Assembly (NCBI GenBank): GCA_021604405.1
Contig: BQJA01000009.1
Location: 1-54,988 of the forward strand
Source: Nitrosomonas sp.
Lineage (GTDB): Bacteria; Pseudomonadota; Gammaproteobacteria; Burkholderiales; Nitrosomonadaceae
Length of the DNA: 54,988 nt
Direction: 5' to 3'
The position numbers and the translations under genes were made by a program. Below, piece after piece: positions 1 to 8,035 of the stretch. Positions within the stretch are counted from its first letter, which is position 1, and each line of letters starts with the position of its first letter. The notes below the pieces were generated by a model that saw only the letters and a program-made list of their open reading frames with translations, was not told where the DNA came from and did no database searches.

Positions 1-93
1 TGGCGGAAGGAGTGGGATTCGAACCCACGTGCCAAGTTACCCTGACCAACTGATTTCGAGTCAGCGCCGTTATGACCACTTCGGTACCCTTCC
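1..93 (-). tRNA. tRNA-Ser(CGA)
   Basis: On the minus strand this folds into a class II tRNA with a long variable arm. The 7-bp acceptor stem is GGAAGGG against TCCTTCC, the discriminator base is G, and CCA is encoded at the very edge of the window (1-3). The anticodon stem-loop CTGACTCGAAATCAG presents CGA, which reads the serine codon UCG. The T-loop is a standard GGTTCGAATC. Confidence 0.95.
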
Positions 94-171
94 CACTTCT
101 TGAAATGTAATCCGTTTGCCCTATTTTACGCGCATTTGCTAATCACACGGCATTTATTGTAAGTCGCTTTG

Positions 172-1023
172 TTAGCGCTCTGGCGCCATTACACCGCGCA
201 TTTTCTGAATCGCCTTGGCCTCAATTTGACGCACACGCTCTGCTGATACGCCCAATTCATCAGCTAAATCATGTAATGTTGCGGTGTCTTTTTCTCTTAA
301 CCAGCGGGCCTCTATAATATGCCGGCTACGTGCATCCAGATTTTCCAGTGATTGTTTTAAGCTTTCGCCGCGTAATCGACTTGTTTGCGCAACTTCTAAT
401 TCACGCGATGGTTCTGAAGCATCCGTCAAATAGGTAATTGGGCTGTAGGTATTATCCTCGCCCTCCTCGTCCGACAGCGGCTCAAGCGAGATGTCACGGC
501 CACTGAAACGGGTTTCCATTTCCACGACTTCTTCAGCCTTGACACCGAGCTGCTGCGCAACGGCATCCACTTCCTTCGGATTCAGGGCATTCAGACCTTT
601 TTTCATACTCCGCAGGTTAAAAAACAATTTGCGCTGCTGCTTGGTCGTGGCAATCTTAACCAGCCGCCAGTTGCGCATTATATATTCATGTATTTCTGCT
701 TTTATCCAATGCACTGCAAATGATACTAACCGCACACCGCGTTCAGGATCAAAACGCTTGACTGCTTTCATCAAACCAATATTACCTTCCTGAATCAAAT
801 CAGCCTGCGGCAGACCATACCCTTTATAGCCACGCGCAATGGAAATGACAACCCGCAAATGAGATAAAATCAATTGCTGAGCAGCATCAATATCATTCTC
901 ATCCCGCAACAACCGCGCTAAACGGCCTTCCTCTTTTTCGGAGAGAATCGGGAATGAATTGGCAGTCTGAATATAATCCTCCAGACTGCCTCCCATCGAT
1001 GGCAATGTTAATGCAGATGTCAT
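172..1023 (-). CDS. rpoH: RNA polymerase sigma-32 factor RpoH
   Basis: Heat-shock sigma factor that directs RNA polymerase to chaperone and protease promoters. The 283 residues match the usual length of about 284. Region 2 (about 50-120) has the RNYWH-like stretch around FAVHWIKAEIHEYIMRN. The RpoH box QRKLFFNLR is at 130-138. The region 4 helix-turn-helix (LADELGVSAERVRQIEAKA) is near the C-terminus. The ATG start has a strong AAGGAGG about 7 nt upstream. The promoter lies inside a CIRCE element (see 1078-1107), so transcription is probably repressed by HrcA. The gene precedes a tRNA gene and follows ftsX on the same strand, but has its own promoter. Confidence 0.97.
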   Translation of the reverse strand: MTSALTLPSMGGSLEDYIQTANSFPILSEKEEGRLARLLRDENDIDAAQQLILSHLRVVISIARGYKGYGLPQADLIQEGNIGLMKAVKRFDPERGVRLVSFAVHWIKAEIHEYIMRNWRLVKIATTKQQRKLFFNLRSMKKGLNALNPKEVDAVAQQLGVKAEEVVEMETRFSGRDISLEPLSDEEGEDNTYSPITYLTDASEPSRELEVAQTSRLRGESLKQSLENLDARSRHIIEARWLREKDTATLHDLADELGVSAERVRQIEAKAIQKMRGVMAPER

Positions 1024-1077
1024 GCTGTCCTCCTTAAATCCTTGTTATACTTAGCCCATTTATAGCGTTTTATAATT

Positions 1078-1107
1078 ATTTTAGCACTCTTAAGTTGAGA
1101 GTGCCAA
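1078..1107 (-). promoter_or_regulatory. CIRCE (HrcA operator) overlapping the rpoH promoter
   Basis: TTAGCACTC (1081-1089), a 9-nt spacer, then GAGTGCCAA (1099-1107) matches the CIRCE consensus TTAGCACTC-N9-GAGTGCTAA at 17 of 18 positions. On the minus strand the same bases contain a likely sigma-70 promoter: -35 TTGGCA at 1102-1107, an 18-nt spacer, and -10 TAAAAT at 1078-1083. It ends about 55 nt before the rpoH start codon. HrcA bound here would occlude the promoter. Confidence 0.9.
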
Positions 1108-1146
1108 CAACAAAAAAGGTTCCCGGCTAAATAGCAATGTATACGA

Positions 1147-2058
1147 TTATTTCGGCTCTATTTGCCAAAGATAGCTCGCGACAGACAGGCGCGCACCCAG
1201 CCAACCCAGCCATGCAGAGAACAACAGCAGACTAATAAAATCATTCGTGGCAAGATGCTTCAAATGAAAATCAACTGTATAGAGTTCGGAAAGAACAACC
1301 AGTTCATTATTAATGATATGAATGCCAAGTGCAATAATAAGCCAAGCAGTTATCCCACCCGCAAGCCCTTGAATTGCCCCGAAATAAAGAAAAGGCCGCC
1401 GTATAAAACTGTCTGTCGCACCAATCAATTTAGACACTTCGATCTCATCATGCTTGGTAAGAATCTGCATACGAATCGTATTATAAACCACCATCACCAA
1501 GGCAAGACTTAGCAGCGCTGCAAGCATAATTACCCCGAGCTGACCGAGTTTTAGCAATGCGTCTAGCCGCATAGCCCAGGCAGTGTCAAATTGCACATAC
1601 TCAATTGCCGGCCATTGCGACATCGCAACGCGTAATCGTTCAAGTTCTTCAGCCGCAACACGATGTGTAGTGATGACAAAAGCATCAGGAAGCGGATTTT
1701 TTTCAAGATTTTCAACGATATCCGCCATCTCGTTACGCTGGGCAAGTTGTTGTAAAGCAAGTTCTTTGGAAACAAACCGTAAGCTTGTCACTTGCGGGTG
1801 ACTCTCCAAGCGTTGCCTGATGGCTTCCACTTCAGAATTGCCTGGATTCAGCTTGAGAAATAGACTTAATTGCGGCGCTTCGGTTATCTGCCCGGAATGC
1901 GCTTGCAAATTTAATAACAACGTATAGACGCCCACTGGCAAGCTAAACGCAATACCAATCACTGCCATACTGAGAAAACTAGTAAATGGCGCATTAATGA
2001 ACCGCCTAATGGTAAAAATTAATGCATGCCAATGCTGGATCAACCACGCGCGCATCAT
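1147..2058 (-). CDS. ftsX: Cell division protein FtsX (ABC transporter-like permease)
   Basis: Inner-membrane partner of FtsE in the divisome, where the pair controls septal peptidoglycan hydrolases. The 303 residues have the FtsX layout: a cytoplasmic N-terminus, one membrane segment (about 24-46), a large periplasmic domain (about 50-170), and three more membrane segments in the C-terminal half, with the family-typical stretch DEIEVSKLIGATDSFIRRPF between TM2 and TM3. The start overlaps the ftsE stop by ATGA (2055-2058), so the genes are translationally coupled. Two ATG codons stand in tandem and either could initiate. Confidence 0.95.
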   Translation of the reverse strand: MMRAWLIQHWHALIFTIRRFINAPFTSFLSMAVIGIAFSLPVGVYTLLLNLQAHSGQITEAPQLSLFLKLNPGNSEVEAIRQRLESHPQVTSLRFVSKELALQQLAQRNEMADIVENLEKNPLPDAFVITTHRVAAEELERLRVAMSQWPAIEYVQFDTAWAMRLDALLKLGQLGVIMLAALLSLALVMVVYNTIRMQILTKHDEIEVSKLIGATDSFIRRPFLYFGAIQGLAGGITAWLIIALGIHIINNELVVLSELYTVDFHLKHLATNDFISLLLFSAWLGWLGARLSVASYLWQIEPK

Positions 2059-2711
2059 ACCAACAGCTCACCATGATCAAGCGCCAGAATGCGATATTGC
2101 TGCTTGTCTTCCAGCAATGTCGCATCATGTGTTGCGATCAATACCGTCACACCCACATGATGAAACGACTTAAACATATCCATAATGTCCTTTGCGTAGC
2201 CCACATCAAGATTGCCAGTCGGTTCATCGGCAATCAGAATAGATGGGCGATGGACCACGGCACGGGCAATGCATAAGCGTTGCCGCTCCCCTCCCGAGAG
2301 TGTGATTGGATGGGCCTTTTCCTTCTTTAATAGCCCGACTTTATCTAGCGCCGCACGCACACGTCTGACAGCCACTTTGACATCAACCCCCCTAATTTCT
2401 AAAGGCAGCATCACATTATCAAAAACATTACGATCGAATAATATTTTGTGATCTTGAAAAACAAGACCTATATTTCGCCGCAAAAAAGGAATCGCGCCTT
2501 GCTTCAGTTTACTGATATCCTGTCCACTAACAATCACCTTTCCGAAAGTAGGCCGCTCTATTGCGGCAATTAATCTCAGCAGTGTGCTCTTGCCAGCACC
2601 AGAATGACCCGTCACAAGCACCATCTCTCCGGCCTCAATGGTAAAAACAATATTCTTCAGTGCAATGTATCCATCCGGATAACGTTTATTAACATTCTGG
2701 AAACTAATCAT
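2055..2711 (-). CDS. ftsE: Cell division ATP-binding protein FtsE
   Basis: ABC-type ATPase that energises FtsX at the septum. The 218 residues carry Walker A GHSGAGKST, Q-loop FQDHKIL, signature LSGGERQR, Walker B ILIADEPTGNLD and the switch His in IATHD. Length and motif spacing are those of FtsE. It overlaps ftsX by 4 nt and follows ftsY by 167 nt on the same strand, giving the conserved ftsY-ftsE-ftsX order. Confidence 0.96.
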   Translation of the reverse strand: MISFQNVNKRYPDGYIALKNIVFTIEAGEMVLVTGHSGAGKSTLLRLIAAIERPTFGKVIVSGQDISKLKQGAIPFLRRNIGLVFQDHKILFDRNVFDNVMLPLEIRGVDVKVAVRRVRAALDKVGLLKKEKAHPITLSGGERQRLCIARAVVHRPSILIADEPTGNLDVGYAKDIMDMFKSFHHVGVTVLIATHDATLLEDKQQYRILALDHGELLV

Positions 2712-2878
2712 CTTGAGAGGAATTGTTTTAATATCAACTGGGAAGTTGTCAAAATAAACAGTAGACTGGCAGCAGCGATGTATTTCAAATTATCGCTATT
2801 TTTATGTCAAAACAGAGGGTTCTAACGCGGTAATTGCGCGCCTAAAAATAGCGGTCCAGACAGTAGTTGCATAAATCT

Positions 2879-3892
2879 TCAGTCAAACAATGCGTCAACA
2901 AACTCGCGCGCATCAAATGGCTTTAAATCTTCTAAACCCTCTCCAAGACCAATAAAACGTAACGCTGGTGGATTTTGCGGATACTGGCCTGAGATTGCTG
3001 CAATTACACCCCCCTTCGCTGTACCATCAAGCTTGGTAAGAATCAGTCCTGTCACACCTAACGCTTCATCAAACACTTTAACTTGCATAATTGCATTCTG
3101 ACCCGTATTTGCGTCCAGCACCACTAATACTTCATGCGGCGCATCCGGTATTGCCTTGCCGATAACACGCTTCACTTTTTTAATTTCTTCCATCAAATGC
3201 AATTGTGTAGTTAACCGACCGGCAGTATCCGCCAGAACAATATCAATATCGCGCGCTTTGGCAGCATTAACCGCATCAAATATGACAGCAGCTGGATCGC
3301 TTTTTTTCCCTGGTTCACTTTCCTGCGCAATAACGGTAATATCGTTACGTTCACCCCAGGTAACCAGCTGCTCACGCGCAGCCGCCCGAAAAGTATCGCC
3401 AGCCGCAAGCAATACTGATTTTCCCTGCGATTTAAAATAATAGGCAAGCTTACCAATTGACGTGGTCTTTCCGACACCGTTTACACCGGCAATCATGAGT
3501 ACAAATGGTTTTTTAGTCGTCGTATCCAGTGGTTGCTGTAATGGCGTCAGCAATTCAACCAATAATTCCTGCAAAGCCAGCTTCAACTGCGCCGCATCGG
3601 TCAAACCATCACGTTTGACTCTTTTGCGAAGATTGCCAAGCAATTGTTCCGTCGCATTTACACCGGCATCGGCACTGAGCAAAATAGTTTCCAGCTCTTC
3701 GTACAAAGCCTCATCTATCCTGCCGCCACCAAACAAGCCAGAAAGCTGCTTACCAAAGTTTTGCCTGGTGCGGGAAAGTCCATCCCGGATCTTACTGGTA
3801 AAACTTATCTTTTCTTCGGATACCGATTCATTTTTCGCTGTTTCGGATGAAGATTCATCAGAATCTTTTTTGGATTTAAAAATATTAAACAT
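2879..3892 (-). CDS. ftsY: Signal recognition particle receptor FtsY
   Basis: SRP receptor GTPase that docks ribosome-SRP complexes at the inner membrane. The 337 residues have a short charged acidic N-terminal A domain (about 1-35) followed by the NG domain: G1 GVNGVGKTT, G3 DTAGRL, G4 TKLDGTAKGG, and the closing FIGLGEGLEDLKPFD. Its partner Ffh is encoded at 34489-35835 in the same window. It heads the ftsY-ftsE-ftsX run and is divergent from the M16 peptidase, with only 80 bp between starts that must hold both promoters. Confidence 0.97.
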   Translation of the reverse strand: MFNIFKSKKDSDESSSETAKNESVSEEKISFTSKIRDGLSRTRQNFGKQLSGLFGGGRIDEALYEELETILLSADAGVNATEQLLGNLRKRVKRDGLTDAAQLKLALQELLVELLTPLQQPLDTTTKKPFVLMIAGVNGVGKTTSIGKLAYYFKSQGKSVLLAAGDTFRAAAREQLVTWGERNDITVIAQESEPGKKSDPAAVIFDAVNAAKARDIDIVLADTAGRLTTQLHLMEEIKKVKRVIGKAIPDAPHEVLVVLDANTGQNAIMQVKVFDEALGVTGLILTKLDGTAKGGVIAAISGQYPQNPPALRFIGLGEGLEDLKPFDAREFVDALFD

Positions 3893-3972
3893 TCTGGTAG
3901 TGTAGGATGCTAATTAATATAAGTTCGCAAACCCCGATTTTATTCTGTTTACCCATCATTAGGTAAGTAATA

Positions 3973-5364
3973 ATGAAAACTAATTATGTTATGACATTTA
4001 CATTTTTCCGCCTTCTCGCTGCTCTCATGGTCCTGACGCCAGCTGCAATATATGCCAATCCACATGAATATATGCTGGAAAACGGTTTAAAACTGATCGT
4101 AAAAGAAGATCACCGCTCGCCAGTCGTCGTTTCGTTGATCTGGTACAAAGCTGGCAGCATTGACGAACTGAATGGCGCAACCGGTATTGCGCATGCGCTT
4201 GAACATATGATGTTCAAAGGTACAAAAAAAGTGCCTGGTGGCGAGTTTTCAAAACGTATTGCTGCGGTGGGCGGGCGCGACAATGCCTTCACCAGCCGTG
4301 ACTATACCGCATATTTCCAACAATTACACAAACAGCATTTACCATTGGCAATGGAACTGGAATCGGACCGGATGCGCAATCTGGTTCTCACCAAAGAAGA
4401 ATTCACCAAAGAAATGAATGTCGTTATGGAAGAACGACGATTGCGTACTGACGACAAGCCACACGCTCTGGTTTATGAAAAAATGATGGCCGTAGCTTAT
4501 CAATCACACCCATATAAACGTCCGGTTATCGGCTGGATGAATGACCTGGAAAATATGCGCATGGAAGACGCACAGGAATGGTATGACCGCTGGTATGCAC
4601 CTAATAATGCTATTCTGGTAATTGTAGGCGATGTCAACGCAAAAGACACCTATCAATTGGCTAAAAAATATTATGGCGCTATTAAAGCGCGTCCACTGGT
4701 TCCTTTAGACGAACGCAAACCTCAAACCGAACCCCCACAAGCCGGGATGAAACGATTAATAGTAAAAGCGCCGGCTAATTTACCCTATCTTGTCATGGGC
4801 TATCATGCACCCGCACTTCGAGACGTTACCGAGGACTGGGAACCCTATGCACTCGAAATGCTTGAAGGCGTTCTCGATGGTAACGCATCAGCACGACTCA
4901 ACAAAGCTCTGGTCCGCGAAAGCCAGATAGCCAATTCAGCAAGTGCAGGCTATAGCATAACAGCGCGTGGGCCCAGCATGTTTTATCTTGACGGCACACC
5001 CAGCGAAGGAAAAACCGTTCTGGAGTTAGAAGAAGCCATACGCAGCGAAATTGAAAAACTTATCCGTGAAGGCGTGACAGAAAAGGAACTTGCTCGCGCC
5101 AAGGCCCAGGTAGTCGCAAGCCATGTATATCAGCTTGATTCAATTTTCTCCCAGGCAATGCAGATTGGCCGATTGGAAAGCATTGGGTTATCCTACCGCG
5201 ACCCCGACATGATATTGAAAAAGTTGCAGGCAGTAACTGCCGAACAAGTACAAAGCGTTGCGAAAAAGTATTTACAGGATGACAGCCTGACAGTGGCAAC
5301 ACTTGACCCACAACCCCTGGAACAAAATCAACCAGCCAATGTTCCTGATGGATTTCGACATTAA
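3973..5364 (+). CDS. M16 family zinc metallopeptidase (PqqL/YmxG-like), exported
   Basis: Probable periplasmic zinc peptidase of the pitrilysin clan. The 463 residues start with a signal peptide (cleavage near AIYA-NP, about residue 29). The inverted zinc motif HxxEH is H74-ALE-H78, with the third ligand in VVMEERR (about 153-154), the correct 74-76 residue spacing. A second, non-catalytic M16 domain fills the C-terminal half. Related genomes often carry a second, inactive M16 gene directly downstream. Here none follows, and the next 570 bp hold no clear gene. Substrate unknown. Confidence 0.92.
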   Translation: MKTNYVMTFTFFRLLAALMVLTPAAIYANPHEYMLENGLKLIVKEDHRSPVVVSLIWYKAGSIDELNGATGIAHALEHMMFKGTKKVPGGEFSKRIAAVGGRDNAFTSRDYTAYFQQLHKQHLPLAMELESDRMRNLVLTKEEFTKEMNVVMEERRLRTDDKPHALVYEKMMAVAYQSHPYKRPVIGWMNDLENMRMEDAQEWYDRWYAPNNAILVIVGDVNAKDTYQLAKKYYGAIKARPLVPLDERKPQTEPPQAGMKRLIVKAPANLPYLVMGYHAPALRDVTEDWEPYALEMLEGVLDGNASARLNKALVRESQIANSASAGYSITARGPSMFYLDGTPSEGKTVLELEEAIRSEIEKLIREGVTEKELARAKAQVVASHVYQLDSIFSQAMQIGRLESIGLSYRDPDMILKKLQAVTAEQVQSVAKKYLQDDSLTVATLDPQPLEQNQPANVPDGFRH

Positions 5365-5936
5365 CTTCTATCAACCGTAACCAATGATAAACAATCAGTC
5401 GACAATTCAGATAACCCAACAGCATTATTGACAAATTACGACTTATAATATTGATATTTATGGGATTAGATATCTTCAGCCGACCATTCGGTGTGGTATT
5501 TATCCCATAAAATAACTTTGAAAAATCACCTTGCCATACGGTATTCTCAGCTGCATACTACGCGCTGTAAATTTTTCATTACCTTTAAAGCACGGTATCT
5601 TGGCGAATAGATTCTGGAAGCATTTTAATGAATGTCGGAATGCGGTACCCGGGCCCGCGCAAAACAGAAACCCGACCTACATTTCCTAATAAAGTGAGCG
5701 CACCAAATACAATACCCGGTATTTCATATGGTTTATCAGTTAAAAATACACTTCTTTTCATACTATAAGCGTTGTTGCTATCCAGCTCGCCATCGTTTGA
5801 TGTTAATACCCTGTTATCTGAGTCATTTTACAAAGAGAAAAGATAACAGTACATATTTTCATTGCACGACAACCACAACGGCAAGCTGAATATCTATGAA
5901 CAATACATAAATGCGCCACAAAATAATTTTTCTGGA
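5365..5936. other. Gene-poor stretch between the M16 peptidase and the P460-family gene
   Basis: 572 bp with no convincing full-length gene. It holds a 58-codon minus-strand ORF (5585-5761, listed separately) and otherwise AT-rich sequence. I see no clear terminator hairpin with a T tract. Loss of a second M16 gene would fit, but no M16-like residues can be read here. Confidence 0.5.
5585..5761 (-). CDS. Small ORF or gene remnant, 58 aa, unknown
   Basis: ATG-started frame encoding MKRSVFLTDKPYEIPGIVFG... and ending ...PESIRQDTVL. The frame stays open for about 22 more codons upstream without another ATG (reading NDSDNRVLTSNDGELDSNNA), which suggests the tail of a decayed gene rather than an intact small gene. 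I do not recognise the sequence. There is no obvious Shine-Dalgarno. Composition looks protein-like, but chance is not excluded. Confidence 0.25.
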   Translation of the reverse strand: MKRSVFLTDKPYEIPGIVFGALTLLGNVGRVSVLRGPGYRIPTFIKMLPESIRQDTVL

Positions 5937-6467
5937 TTATTTTATATTCTTAACGAAATCAACAAGCTTCTGATAAGTAAACATATAATCCTGCCCTTTC
6001 AGCGGGGTATGACACTGAACGCAATCAAGGTCATTCTCTTTTGGCATACCACTGGGGTCATAAAGGGCATAGCCCCAATCGCCTGTACGATTTTCAGCAG
6101 AATAAGTATCGCCCCAGGTATGCCGATTCTCCATCACCGCAATTGCCTCTAGTGTATCAATCTCAAAAATCCCGTCCTCTCCAGGAATTGGCGTACCATC
6201 CGCATCTTTCCTGGGACTATATATTTCCATGACAATGATAGAGCCTGATGCTGCCTCTGACTTATCGTCTTGCGTATGGCTGGCAACCGCAGCTATATTG
6301 GCATAAAGCTTGGCCACTTGCTTTTGATTGGCGCGATTCATCGTTGCATAGTTCGAGAAATTTTCGTATCCCTCAGGTAATTTAACAAATTCAGGATCGC
6401 CGCCGCCATAGGCAACCAATGGCGAAATGGCAATTAAAATTGCGATGATTCTCAACGAAGCTTTCAT
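5937..6467 (-). CDS. Cytochrome P460-family c-type heme protein without the cross-link lysine
   Basis: Periplasmic mono-heme protein. The 176 residues have an N-terminal signal peptide (about 1-21) and a C-terminal heme-binding CVQCH at 149-153, followed by the family-typical DYMFTYQKLV. In Nitrosomonas europaea cytochrome P460, which oxidises hydroxylamine, Lys70 of the motif DGTVTVKEL cross-links to the heme. The equivalent segment here reads SGSIIVMEI, placing Met80 where that Lys should be. It is therefore more likely a cytochrome c'-beta-like or uncharacterised P460 paralogue than a true P460. The ATG has a good AAGGAGAG upstream, and 248 bp separate it from plsC, so it probably has its own promoter. 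Confidence 0.88.
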   Translation of the reverse strand: MKASLRIIAILIAISPLVAYGGGDPEFVKLPEGYENFSNYATMNRANQKQVAKLYANIAAVASHTQDDKSEAASGSIIVMEIYSPRKDADGTPIPGEDGIFEIDTLEAIAVMENRHTWGDTYSAENRTGDWGYALYDPSGMPKENDLDCVQCHTPLKGQDYMFTYQKLVDFVKNIK

Positions 6468-6715
6468 GCGATATCTCTCCTTATTAATGAAATAGTTGAT
6501 CGACTGGACTTGCCAGCAAATATAGAATTTTATGAGGCCATGGAATAACAGCTAGCTTAGAGTTATTCATTTTTTTAGCCATCTAAGCAGCTTTACACTT
6601 TATTATATGCACAGAACATGACAATAGAAAACCCATAAATGAAAATGCCGCAACTTACTATCCCCATTAAAACCGCTCATAAATCAATACAATCCAAAGC
6701 GTTGCATTTGGATGC

Positions 6716-7471
6716 TCATGTTTCTTCACTTCTTTCTAATCCAGCATTCTGGCATGTTATAGAGTAATTACTTATACGTTTAGTTTCTGCTTCGATCCAT
6801 GCTTCAACCTTAGCGTTCAAGTCACCAGGCTCCATACCGGTCGGATTAATCGGTGTGCCAATGCTCACCGTGATCGTGCCAGGCCGTTTAATAAATGAAT
6901 TCCTCCCCCACAGCTCACCTGCATTATGCGCCACTGGCACGACTGGAACATTGGTATGTGTCGCAAGCCATGCGCCACCAATACGGTATTTACCCTTTTT
7001 TCCCGGCGCAATGCGTGTTCCCTCGGGAAATATCACCACCCAGAATCCCTGCTCTAGTCGATCCCTGCCTTGTTCAACAACTTGCTCTAAGGCTGCTTTA
7101 CCTGAACTGCGATCGATTGCGATGGGACTGGTCATTGCCAAACCCCAACCGAAAAAAGGAATGCGTAACAATTCTTTTTTAAGCACCCACACCTGCGGCG
7201 GAAAAATCTTTTGAAATGCAAGCGTTTCCCAGGCGGACTGATGCTTTGACAACACAATACTGGGCGTCTTTGGAATATTTTCATCACCCAGAACACGATA
7301 TTGGATTCCACAGATCACACGCAACAGAAACAACATCAAAAGTGTCCAACGGGATGTGACCCGATAACGATTCTGCGCAGAAAGTGGAAAGCAGGCAAGC
7401 GTTATAAGCGCATAAGGTGGCGTAATAATGATCTGCAACAACATATAAAGCGTCGAACGCAATATTGCCAT
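6716..7471 (-). CDS. plsC: 1-acyl-sn-glycerol-3-phosphate acyltransferase
   Basis: Transfers an acyl chain to lysophosphatidic acid to make phosphatidic acid at the inner membrane. The 251 residues have hydrophobic N-terminal segments (about 8-30 and 41-55). The acyltransferase block I is SKHQSAWE with catalytic His77; the acidic partner is Glu82 rather than the textbook Asp, as I recall for relatives in this lineage. Block III is FPEGTR at 148-153. It lies 8 bp after gmhB, the last gene of glyQ-glyS-gmhB-plsC. Confidence 0.93.
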   Translation of the reverse strand: MAILRSTLYMLLQIIITPPYALITLACFPLSAQNRYRVTSRWTLLMLFLLRVICGIQYRVLGDENIPKTPSIVLSKHQSAWETLAFQKIFPPQVWVLKKELLRIPFFGWGLAMTSPIAIDRSSGKAALEQVVEQGRDRLEQGFWVVIFPEGTRIAPGKKGKYRIGGAWLATHTNVPVVPVAHNAGELWGRNSFIKRPGTITVSIGTPINPTGMEPGDLNAKVEAWIEAETKRISNYSITCQNAGLERSEET

Positions 7472-7479
7472 GATTCTGC

Positions 7480-8013
7480 TTACGCGACCAGCGAATCGAC
7501 TGCCGCAGCCAAGTCGGCAAAAATCTTTGTCCCTGCCGGCAACTTGTCTCCAGATTCTGTTTTTTTGCCATTGCCCGTCAATACCAGAATCGGCATCGCC
7601 CCAGCTTGCGCAGCGGCCTGCAAATCCCGCAGCGAATCACCAATGGCTGGAATATTCTTAAAATCAACACTATATCGCTGCATAATTTCCTCAAACATGC
7701 CAATTTCCGGTTTACGACAATGGCATTTATCCAAATGTGTATGCGGACAAAAAAATATCGCATCAATACGCCCACCCAGCTGGCTCAATGCCTTGTGCAT
7801 TTTTGCATTAATCGCATTAAAAGATGCCATATCCAATAAACCACGGCCTATACCGGACTGGTTGGTAGCAATAATTACCCGATAACCCGCCCGGGTCAAC
7901 CGCGCAATCGCCGCCAGACTGCCCGGGATTGGTTTCCATTCTTCCGGCGTCTTGATGAAGGCATCGCTACCATAATTTATAACGCCATTATTATCGAGAA
8001 TAATCAGTTTCAC
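7480..8013 (-). CDS. gmhB: D-glycero-beta-D-manno-heptose 1,7-bisphosphate 7-phosphatase, altered motif I
   Basis: HAD-family phosphatase of the LPS inner-core heptose pathway. The 177 residues start at a GTG. HAD motif II (ATNQSG), motif III Lys (CRKPEIGMF), motif IV (IGDSLRDL) and the zinc loop (CPHTHLDKCHC) are present. Motif I, normally LDRDGVIN with an Asp nucleophile and Asp+2 acid/base, reads LDNNGVIN here (GAT AAT AAT GGC), so Asp7 is kept but the +2 Asp is Asn9. The enzyme may be impaired, or the change could be a sequencing error. It sits 22 bp after glyS and 8 bp before plsC. Confidence 0.92.
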   Translation of the reverse strand: MKLIILDNNGVINYGSDAFIKTPEEWKPIPGSLAAIARLTRAGYRVIIATNQSGIGRGLLDMASFNAINAKMHKALSQLGGRIDAIFFCPHTHLDKCHCRKPEIGMFEEIMQRYSVDFKNIPAIGDSLRDLQAAAQAGAMPILVLTGNGKKTESGDKLPAGTKIFADLAAAVDSLVA

Positions 8014-8035
8014 ATCAGTTTTTTAAAAGGTTTTC

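Noticed and set aside
7212-7245. PlsC block I with Glu instead of Asp (H-x4-E) as a defect
   Set aside because: From memory, relatives in this lineage share the same HQSAWE form, so it is a normal variant.
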